In this document: positions 37,734-44,463 of the stretch, piece after piece | Layout of the letters: each line of letters opens with the position of its first letter | How positions within the stretch are numbered: position 1 is the first letter of the stretch | Assembly: GCA_019635975.1 (NCBI GenBank) | Contig: JAHBYM010000003.1 | Location: 1 to 64,000, forward strand | Length of the DNA stretch: 64,000 nucleotides | Direction: 5' to 3' | Origin: Parvibaculum sp. | Lineage (GTDB): Bacteria; Pseudomonadota; Alphaproteobacteria; Parvibaculales; Parvibaculaceae | Notes under the pieces: model-generated | What the model was told of the DNA's origin: nothing | Seen by the model: the letters and a program-made list of their open reading frames with translations, nothing else | The model's database searches: none | Position numbers and translations under genes: made by a program

Positions 37734-40700
37734 ATGCATATTTCCGAACTGTTCATTCGCCGCCCGGTTTTCGCAACCGTCGTCAGTCTGATCCTGATGC
37801 TGCTCGGCATCGTTTCCTACGACAGGTTGTCGGTGCGCGAATATCCGGAAATCGACGAACCGGTCGTCACCGTGACCACGGTTTATCGCGGCGCCAGCGC
37901 GGCGGTTGTCGAGCGCGAAGTCACGCAGGCGCTCGAGGATTCGATGGCCGGCATCGAAGGCATCGAGGTGCTGTCGTCGGCGAGCCGTCCGGAAGAGAGC
38001 CAGGTGACGGCGCGCTTCACGCTGACGACCGACCCGGACGTCGCGGCGAGCGATGTGCGCGACCGCGTCGGCCGCGCGCGCGGGCTGCTGCCGGACGATG
38101 TCGAAGAGCCGATCATCGCAAAGGTCGAGGCCGACGCGCAGCCGATCATGTATATCGCCTTCAAGAGCGATCGCATGGACTCGCTCGAGATCACCGACTA
38201 TCTGGACCGCATCGTCAGCGACAGATTGCAGAACCAGCCCGGCGTCGCGCAGGTCAGCATTTTCGGCGGCCGCGAATATTCGATGCGCATCTGGGTCGAT
38301 CGGGCGCGGCTTGCCGCCTACAACCTCACGGTGCAGGACGTCGAGAATGCCGTCCGTGCACAGAACGCCGAAATTCCGTCGGGCCGCATCGAGAGCTACG
38401 ACCGCGAGTTCACGGTGCTGGCCAAGACGGCGCTGCAAACGCCGGAAGAGTTTGAAAACATCGTCGTCAAGGAAACGGACGGCTTTCAGGTCCGGCTCGC
38501 ACAGGTGGCGCGGGTGGAAGTCGCCGCCGCCGATGTCCGGCGTTCGGCGACCTATAACGGCGAGACGTCGATATCGCTCGGCGTCGTCAAGCAGGCGACG
38601 GCTAATCCGCTGGAGGTTGCCGCGGCGGTACGCAAGACGCTCGACGATCTGGCGCCGACGCTGCCGGAAGGCATGGGTTCGTTTGTCGGCTACGACACCT
38701 CGGTGTTCATCGCCGAATCCATTCGTTCGGTCTATGAGACGATTCTCGAAGCCATCGTGCTTGTCGTATTGGTGATCTTCGTCTTCCTGCGGACGGTGCG
38801 CGCGTCTTTCATTCCCGTCGTCACGATTCCGATTGCGCTGATCACCAGTTTCGCGATCATGCTGTTGTTCGGTTTCAGCATCAACACGCTGACGCTGCTG
38901 GCGATGGTGCTGGCGATCGGTCTCGTCGTCGACGACGCCATCGTGATGCTCGAAAACATCTATCGTCATATCGAGATGGGAAAGACACCCTTCCAGGCGG
39001 CCATCGACGGATCGCGCGAGATCACCTTCGCGGTCATCGCCATGACGCTGACGCTGGTTGCCGTTTATGCGCCGGTCAGTTTCGCCGAAGGCCGCACCGG
39101 CAAGCTCTTTCTGGAATTCGCGTTGACGCTGGCAGGCGCCGTTTTCGTATCCGGCTTCGTGGCGCTGACGCTGACACCAATGCTTTGCTCAAAGCTGTTG
39201 CGGCACGAGACGAACCCGGGACGCGTGCAGCGCTGGCTCGGCGACAAGCTTGACGAACTCGATGCCGGCTACAAGAAGCTGTTGCGGCGCGCGCTTGAGC
39301 GTCAACGTGCGGTGGTAGCGGTCGCCGCGATCGTCGCGGTGTCGTGTGCCGGTTTCATGTTGCTGCTGCAACGCGAACTCGCGCCGCTCGAGGATCGCGG
39401 CACGTTGCTGGTTGTCGGCCAGGCGCCGCAAGGCGCGACGCTCGAATTTTCGGCGCGTTACACCAAGCAAATCGAGCAGGTCTATATCGACATTCCCGAA
39501 GTTGCCGGATACCTCGTCGTTTCGGGCTTTCCGCAGATCACCGATCTCGTGTCGTTCTCGCGTCTTATTCACTGGAGCGATCGCAGCCGCACGCAACAGG
39601 AGATCGTCAACGAAATGCAGCCGAAGCTCGGCCGCATTCCCGGCATTCTCGCTTTTGCGATCAACCCGCCGTCGCTCGGACAGAGCGGCCGCTCGCTGCC
39701 GGTCGAGTATGTGGTGCAGGCATCGGGCACATATGAGGATCTCGACCGGTATGTGAATCTGATGATGGACGAAATCCGCCTGAACCCCGGCTTCGTCAAT
39801 CCGGACACCAACCTCAAGCTGCAGAAGCCGCAACTCGACATCGAAGTCAATCGCGACAAGGTGGTCGACGCGGGCATCGATGTGTCGACGGTCGGACGGA
39901 CGCTCGAAACGCTGCTCGGCGGACGAAAGGTCACGCGCTACGAGCAAGGCGGCAAGCAATACGATGTGATCGTGCAGGTCGGCGATGACGAGCGGCGGAC
40001 GCCGAACGATATCAGCAATATCTACGTGCGCGGCGGGCAGGGCGAAATGGTTCAGCTCTCCAATCTCATATCGGTGACCGAAACCGTTGCGCCAAATGCG
40101 CTCAATCGTTTCAACCAGCTTCGCGCCGCGACGATCTCGGCCAATCTGGCGCCCGGCTATTCGATGGGCGAGGCGCTGGATTTTCTCGACGCGCTGGCGC
40201 TTCGGGTGTTGCCCGCGACGGCGCAGACCGATGTCGACGGGCAGCTTCGCGAGTTCGTCAAATCGTCGAACACCATTCTCATTACTTTCTTCCTGGCGCT
40301 GATCTTTATTTATCTTGTGCTTGCGGCGCAGTTCGAGAGTTTTCTCGATCCGCTGGTCATTCTGATCAGCGTGCCGCTGTCGATCGCCGGCGCGCTGCTG
40401 CTGTTGTTCCTGACGGGCACGACGCTCAACATCTACAGTCAGGTCGGATTGATTACGCTTGTCGGGCTGATCAGTAAGCACGGGATTCTGATCGTCGAAT
40501 TTTCCAACCAGCTTCGCGAACGCGGAAGTTCCGTGTACGAAGCGGTGGTGGAAGCATCGGGCCTGCGGCTGCGGCCGATCCTGATGACGACGGGCGCGAT
40601 GGTGCTGGGCGCGACGCCGCTGGCGCTGGCGAGCGGCGCGGGCGCGGAGAGCCGGCGGTCGATCGGTCTGGTGATTGTGGGCGGCATCAGTTTCGGCACG

Positions 40701-40808
40701 GTGCTGACGCTGTTCGTGGTGCCGACGGTCTATCTGATCCTCGCCGGCTGGCAGGAGCGGCGGATCGCGGCGAAGGCCGGACAGGACGTCCACGCACCGG
40801 CCGAATAG
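37734..40808 (+). CDS. RND multidrug efflux pump, inner-membrane permease (AcrB/MdtB family)
   Basis: 1024 residues, 12 predicted membrane helices and two large periplasmic loops. MHISELFIRRPVFATVVSLILM is a typical start. The proton-relay Asp pair is seen in GLVVDDAIVMLENI and its partner Lys in ISKHGILIVEF. It exports hydrophobic compounds by proton antiport with the preceding adaptor. Substrates are not predictable. A triple Pho box lies 62 bp after its stop, pointing onwards. Confidence 0.95.
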   Translation: MHISELFIRRPVFATVVSLILMLLGIVSYDRLSVREYPEIDEPVVTVTTVYRGASAAVVEREVTQALEDSMAGIEGIEVLSSASRPEESQVTARFTLTTDPDVAASDVRDRVGRARGLLPDDVEEPIIAKVEADAQPIMYIAFKSDRMDSLEITDYLDRIVSDRLQNQPGVAQVSIFGGREYSMRIWVDRARLAAYNLTVQDVENAVRAQNAEIPSGRIESYDREFTVLAKTALQTPEEFENIVVKETDGFQVRLAQVARVEVAAADVRRSATYNGETSISLGVVKQATANPLEVAAAVRKTLDDLAPTLPEGMGSFVGYDTSVFIAESIRSVYETILEAIVLVVLVIFVFLRTVRASFIPVVTIPIALITSFAIMLLFGFSINTLTLLAMVLAIGLVVDDAIVMLENIYRHIEMGKTPFQAAIDGSREITFAVIAMTLTLVAVYAPVSFAEGRTGKLFLEFALTLAGAVFVSGFVALTLTPMLCSKLLRHETNPGRVQRWLGDKLDELDAGYKKLLRRALERQRAVVAVAAIVAVSCAGFMLLLQRELAPLEDRGTLLVVGQAPQGATLEFSARYTKQIEQVYIDIPEVAGYLVVSGFPQITDLVSFSRLIHWSDRSRTQQEIVNEMQPKLGRIPGILAFAINPPSLGQSGRSLPVEYVVQASGTYEDLDRYVNLMMDEIRLNPGFVNPDTNLKLQKPQLDIEVNRDKVVDAGIDVSTVGRTLETLLGGRKVTRYEQGGKQYDVIVQVGDDERRTPNDISNIYVRGGQGEMVQLSNLISVTETVAPNALNRFNQLRAATISANLAPGYSMGEALDFLDALALRVLPATAQTDVDGQLREFVKSSNTILITFFLALIFIYLVLAAQFESFLDPLVILISVPLSIAGALLLLFLTGTTLNIYSQVGLITLVGLISKHGILIVEFSNQLRERGSSVYEAVVEASGLRLRPILMTTGAMVLGATPLALASGAGAESRRSIGLVIVGGISFGTVLTLFVVPTVYLILAGWQERRIAAKAGQDVHAPAE

Positions 40809-40869
40809 ACCGGAAATCGTTGTTCCGTGTACGGACCGGACGGGTAAAAAGGGGCTAAAAACGTCCCTG

Positions 40870-40898
40870 CTGTCATCGAACTGTCAAAAAACTGTCAC
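40870..40898 (+). promoter_or_regulatory. Orphan triple Pho box, copy B
   Basis: CTGTCA occurs at 40870-40875, 40881-40886 and 40892-40897, again in exact 11-bp register. Bases 40878-40902 are identical (inverted) to 30723-30747, the plcP box. It points rightward, where there is no plus-strand gene: only 155 bp of non-coding DNA and then the 3' end of a minus-strand radical SAM gene. A short RNA or antisense transcript would fit. Confidence 0.78.
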
Positions 40899-40915
40899 AA
40901 ATGGCTTTGGGGCGG

Positions 40916-40939
40916 ACTTATCCCGCAACTTATCCCGCA
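40916..40939. repeat. Tandem 12-bp repeat (ACTTATCCCGCA) x2
   Basis: Two exact head-to-tail copies at 40916-40927 and 40928-40939, starting 18 bp after the orphan Pho box. A related ACTTATCCCCGCA is at 41050-41062, and its inverse GGGGATA at 41023-41029. It may be part of a promoter or protein site. Confidence 0.6.
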
Positions 40940-41053
40940 ATCGGCGCCGAATTTCGTGCTCTCCAGCGCACTTTCAAAAGTACTCAAAAAGACACCCTGT
41001 TTTTGTTCGCCAGTGCATGAGGGGATATGTTGCGGCGCGACGAAGCAAAAAAC

Positions 41054-42169
41054 TTATCCCCGCATGTTTGCTGGTGCCGGTGAATTTTCCAGGGCGCTCA
41101 ATCGCCGCGCGCGCAGGTCGCGGATGACCGGACCGAGTTTCTCCTCATGGAAGCGGTCGCAGCCTATGCAGAGATTGGCGTAAGGCGCACCTTGCGGCGT
41201 CGTTGTGTGCGAGGCGCGGGAAAAATCATCGGCGCTCCAGCCCATCGTCTCGCCCATGTGCAGCGGGTCTCCGGCGTTCAACGCTTCGAAGACCGGATGG
41301 GATTTCAGGCTGTCGAGAATGTCGACAAGGCGTTCCTCGGTCAGATTGCCGATCGGCAGTTTCGTCTTCAGACAGCAGGGAAAGACATCGCCGTTCGGTT
41401 CGATTGCGACTTCCGCGCCAGCGTACCCATGATTGAGAAAATTCTTCGCGCCCGACCAGCGCGCGCAGAAATTGGTTTCCATCGTTGCTTTCGACAAGCC
41501 GTTCTCCCAGGCGCGGCCACGCGGCCAGAGCTCGGCGATCCACTGGCCGGGCTGCGCGCCGAAGAAAACGTAGAAAGGTCCGTCCTCGGTGAGATGGTCA
41601 CGGCCGCTCGCTGCGTCCGGTACCGGGTTGAAGCCGGCCGCCTCGAACATCGCTTTCAGGTTTTCCATGAAGGGGAGGCGCTTTTCGCCTTCCATGCCGA
41701 CGTGATAATCGTCCATGCTGGCGACCGCGATCATCCAGACGCCGCGGGCGCGCAGTTCGTCGAGGATTTTCGGGGTCACGACGTCGCCGGTCGTCTGCAT
41801 GCTGACGCGGGCGCCGCGGGTTCCGTATTTCTCGCGGACCGCATCGAGCGCCGGATAAAAGAGCGTCTCGCGCACCGGATCGATCAGCAATTCGCCGCCG
41901 GCCATGATGATGCGCCCGATGCGTTCGGACGGGTTGCCGGCGGCATCGGGCTTTGCGGGATCGCGATAGATCATACTATCGGGCAGGTTGGCGACGATAC
42001 GGCGGTAATTGTCGACGCCTTCGCCGACGACCGCCTTCAGGCCTTCACGGACGTAGGGGCGGAAGCGCGTGTCGTAGCAATGACGGCACTTGCGGTGACA
42101 GGCATAGGTGAGGACGTAGTAGACGGATTCCATGACGGCGCGCGGCTCCTGTTCGACGCGACCGATCAT
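41054..42169 (-). CDS. Radical SAM protein with SPASM-like C-terminal cysteines
   Basis: About 371 residues. CHRKCRHCYD gives the CxxxCxxC that binds the SAM-cleaving 4Fe-4S cluster. Later cysteines in NFCARW, GDVFPCCLKTKLPIGN and NLCIGCDRFHE suggest a SPASM/twitch auxiliary cluster region. SPASM enzymes modify peptides or carry out other radical reactions. ATG 42133 (MESVYYVLTYACH) is an alternative and perhaps better start; AGGAG lies 12 bases before it. No small precursor-peptide gene was recognised next to it. It lies in front of the orphan Pho box, in opposite orientation. Confidence 0.85.
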   Translation of the reverse strand: MIGRVEQEPRAVMESVYYVLTYACHRKCRHCYDTRFRPYVREGLKAVVGEGVDNYRRIVANLPDSMIYRDPAKPDAAGNPSERIGRIIMAGGELLIDPVRETLFYPALDAVREKYGTRGARVSMQTTGDVVTPKILDELRARGVWMIAVASMDDYHVGMEGEKRLPFMENLKAMFEAAGFNPVPDAASGRDHLTEDGPFYVFFGAQPGQWIAELWPRGRAWENGLSKATMETNFCARWSGAKNFLNHGYAGAEVAIEPNGDVFPCCLKTKLPIGNLTEERLVDILDSLKSHPVFEALNAGDPLHMGETMGWSADDFSRASHTTTPQGAPYANLCIGCDRFHEEKLGPVIRDLRARRLSALENSPAPANMRG

Positions 42170-42222
42170 AGCCCGGCCTGCCGATGACAGCGCATCACAA
42201 GGGCGCGAGGGGTCGAACCGCT

Positions 42223-43068
42223 CTAGAACGGACGATCGCCGTCGACCGTGACGCGCTCCATGTGACGGCGGTGGCCGTGATAGTCGTTGAGCGCGAAATG
42301 CTGGGCGGCGCGGTTGTCCCAGAAGGCGATGGCATTTTTCGTCCAGCGGAAGCGGCAGGTGAAGGGTTCCTGCGTGCAGTGCTCGAAGAGGAAATTCAGC
42401 AGCGGGCGGCTTTCGCGGCGGGTCATGCCGACGAATTTCTCGGTGAAGGCCGGATTGACATAGAGCGCCTTGCGGCCGGTTTCGGGATGGGTGCGCACCA
42501 CGGGATGCTCGAAAGACGGGGTGTCGTCGCCGGCGGTCGATACTTCCATGCCCTTGCGCTTCTGCGCCGAGTGGCCGCGCTCGCTGTATTCGCCTTTCGC
42601 CGTGTGGACGGCCTTCAGGCCTTCCAGCATTTTCTTCATGCCGTCCGACAGGGTTTCCCAGGCGAGATACTGGTTCGCCCAGAGCGTGTCGCCGCCATAA
42701 GGGGGGACTTCGCGCGCATAAAGGATCGAACCGAGGGCCGGCTCTTCCAGAAACGACATGTCGGAATGCCAGCCGCCGCCGAAATTGATGCGGTCCTCCG
42801 GCTCCTTGACGATCTGCATGATTTCCGGATGGCCGTCCATGCCCTTCACGTAAGGATGGATGTTCAGCGTGCCGAAGCGGCGGCCGAAGGCCTTGTGCTG
42901 GTCGTGCGTGATGTGCTGGTCGCGGAAGAAGATCACCACATGATCGAGAAAGGCCTGATGGATGTCGTCGAAGGTCTCGTTGGAGAGGTCCTTGGAGAGA
43001 TCGACACCCTCGATCTCGGCGCCGAGCGCGCCGGAGATCGGTTTCACGCCGATTGTCTTGTAGGCCAT
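42223..43068 (-). CDS. TauD/TfdA-family Fe(II)/2-oxoglutarate dioxygenase
   Basis: 281 residues. GGWHSDMSFLEEP carries the H-x-D metal ligands, and the distal His with the 2-oxoglutarate Arg lies in NRAAQHFALNDYHGHRRHMERVT. Family members hydroxylate taurine, 2,4-D, alkyl sulfates or related compounds, so sulfur or xenobiotic use is possible. It lies 22 bp downstream of the GST gene on the same strand, a probable operon. The substrate is not known. Confidence 0.92.
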   Translation of the reverse strand: MAYKTIGVKPISGALGAEIEGVDLSKDLSNETFDDIHQAFLDHVVIFFRDQHITHDQHKAFGRRFGTLNIHPYVKGMDGHPEIMQIVKEPEDRINFGGGWHSDMSFLEEPALGSILYAREVPPYGGDTLWANQYLAWETLSDGMKKMLEGLKAVHTAKGEYSERGHSAQKRKGMEVSTAGDDTPSFEHPVVRTHPETGRKALYVNPAFTEKFVGMTRRESRPLLNFLFEHCTQEPFTCRFRWTKNAIAFWDNRAAQHFALNDYHGHRRHMERVTVDGDRPF

Positions 43069-43090
43069 GCGATGATCCTCCCGTTCGCGA

Positions 43091-43699
43091 TCAGGCGGTT
43101 GCCTTCTGGAAACCGGGCCGTGCGGAAAGCCGCGCGAAATAGGCGTTCACATTCTTCAGGTCGTCGCTCAACAGACCGAAGAGCTTGCAGAGCAGCAGGT
43201 CGTAGCCGAGCATGATGTCGGCGGCGGTGAATTCCGATCCGCAGATGTAATCCTTGCCGGCCAGTTCCTTTTCGAGAATTCCGAGCATTCTTTGCGCACT
43301 CTCGACGGCTTCGGCCGCGACCTGCGGGATGCGCTTGTCTTCGGGACGGATGAAGGAGTGCTGCGCGATATTGCCGATCGGCACCATCATGGTCGCCTCG
43401 GCGAAATGAAACCAGTGGAGATAGCGGCCGCGGCCGGCGCTGCCGGGCTTCGGTTCGAGGCCGCCCGCGCCGTGCTTTTCCATGAGGTACTGAAGAATGG
43501 CGCCGGACTCGTTCAGCACCAGGCCGTCATCGTCGATGGCCGGCACCTTGCCGAGCGGATGCACGGCCAGATATTCCTGCGATTGCAGCACATCCGGCGC
43601 GAATTTCAGCACCTTGGTTTCGTAAGGAATGCCGAGCTCCTCGCAGAGCCAGACGACGCGCACCGAGCGCGTGTTCTTCGCGTGATAGATTTTCAGCAT
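43091..43699 (-). CDS. Glutathione S-transferase family protein
   Basis: 202 residues. The N-terminal thioredoxin-like domain has MLKIYHAKNTRSVRVVWLCEELG, the KVPAIDDDGLVLNESGAI glutathione-binding stretch and the cis-Pro. The C-terminal helical domain ends EFTAADIMLGYDLLL, a GST N-capping motif. It probably conjugates glutathione to electrophiles. It is upstream of and likely co-transcribed with the TauD-like gene. Confidence 0.92.
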   Translation of the reverse strand: MLKIYHAKNTRSVRVVWLCEELGIPYETKVLKFAPDVLQSQEYLAVHPLGKVPAIDDDGLVLNESGAILQYLMEKHGAGGLEPKPGSAGRGRYLHWFHFAEATMMVPIGNIAQHSFIRPEDKRIPQVAAEAVESAQRMLGILEKELAGKDYICGSEFTAADIMLGYDLLLCKLFGLLSDDLKNVNAYFARLSARPGFQKATA

Positions 43700-43806
43700 G
43701 ACGTCTCCTCGGGTGGCGCTTCTGGCGGCGCCGCTTGATTTTCAATTCCGGCAGTCTAGCGAAAGGGGCGGCGGGCGCAAAATCTCCTGGGCGGGGGCGT
43801 GCTGCC

Positions 43807-43883
43807 GATTATGCACTGAGGTTCCCCGCTTACCCCTCCCCAAACGGCTTGCAGCCGTTTGACCCTCCCACAGGGGGAGGGTG
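43807..43883 (+). repeat. DUF559-associated paired-hairpin repeat, copy R1
   Basis: A 77-bp element just before the DUF559 gene. A variable hairpin (AAACGGCT 43842-43849, loop TGC, AGCCGTTT 43853-43860) is followed by a constant one (ACCCTCCC 43862-43869, loop ACAGG, GGGAGGGT 43875-43882). It shares its 5' part (GATTATGC...GAGGTTCC..CGC) with R3. Confidence 0.88.
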
Positions 43884-43901
43884 GGCTGATAGGGTTGGCG
43901 G

Positions 43902-44264
43902 ATGACCGATGTGCGAACCCGCCAGCTCCGGCGCAACATGACCGATGCCGAGCGCCGGTTGTGGGGCCGCTTGCGGAAGGAGGCGCTCGGCTATGATTTC
44001 CGGCGGCAGCATCGGCTTGGGGTTTACATCGTCGATTTCGTTTGTCTGGAACGGCGTCTGATCGTCGAGGTCGATGGCGGGCAGCACAACATGCCGTCGG
44101 GTCTTGCGCGCGATGCGGCACGAACGAAATGGCTCAACGACGACGGTTATGAGGTTCTGCGTTTTCAGAACACCGATGTTTTGACGGATACCGACGACAT
44201 TGTCGAAACGATCTGGCAGGCACTGCGCAAACCGCGCGCCGGATTGCCTCCCGTTACCCGTTGA
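43902..44264 (+). CDS. DUF559 (Vsr-like endonuclease fold) protein
   Basis: 120 residues. RQLRRNMTDAERRLWGRLR, GYDFRRQHRLGVYIVDFVC and LIVEVDGGQH give the DUF559 signature. The D...E-V-D pattern resembles the PD-(D/E)xK nuclease core of Vsr-type mismatch endonucleases. The start follows GGCGG. It is bounded by repeat R1 on the left and inverted copy R2 on the right, with R3 beyond, so gene and repeats look like one unit. Whether the protein cuts or binds the repeats is unknown; DUF559 proteins are common but uncharacterised. Confidence 0.9.
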   Translation: MTDVRTRQLRRNMTDAERRLWGRLRKEALGYDFRRQHRLGVYIVDFVCLERRLIVEVDGGQHNMPSGLARDAARTKWLNDDGYEVLRFQNTDVLTDTDDIVETIWQALRKPRAGLPPVTR

Positions 44265-44280
44265 GTTTGTCTTGCTTTTC

Positions 44281-44332
44281 CACCCTCCACCTGTGGGAGG
44301 GTCAAACGGGCGTAGCCCGTTTGGGGAGGGGT
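44281..44332 (-). repeat. DUF559-associated paired-hairpin repeat, copy R2 (inverted)
   Basis: Inverted copy 17 bp after the DUF559 stop. The variable hairpin is AAACGGGC/GCCCGTTT around GTA. The constant hairpin reads CACCCTCCACCTGTGGGAGGGT on the plus strand, with one stem mismatch. With R1 it makes terminal inverted repeats around the gene. Confidence 0.85.
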
Positions 44333-44361
44333 GCTCCGTTTTCGGCGTGTGCAGGCTTTTC

Positions 44362-44440
44362 GATTATGCGCGGAGGTTCCTCGCCTACCCCTCCCCAAAA
44401 TTCGCGTTGCGAATTTTGACCCTCCCACAGGGGGAGGGTG
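44362..44440 (+). repeat. DUF559-associated paired-hairpin repeat, copy R3
   Basis: Direct copy of R1, including its 5' flank. The variable hairpin is AAAATTCGC (44397-44405), loop GTT, GCGAATTTT (44409-44417): an entirely different sequence that is still perfectly paired. The constant hairpin is identical to that of R1. Confidence 0.88.
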
Positions 44441-44463
44441 AGAAAGAAGGAGGGCGGTGTGGT

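Noticed and set aside
40916-41062. DnaA boxes or a replication origin
   Set aside because: TTATCCCGC lacks the ACA end of TTATCCACA. There is no AT-rich unwinding region and no replication gene nearby.
40956-41183. 75-codon plus-strand frame downstream of the orphan Pho box
   Set aside because: More than half of it is antisense to the radical SAM gene and it has no ribosome site, so it does not explain the box.
43807-44440. CRISPR-like array
   Set aside because: Three copies, one inverted, with uneven spacing and a protein gene between; each copy is a double hairpin, not a direct repeat with spacers.
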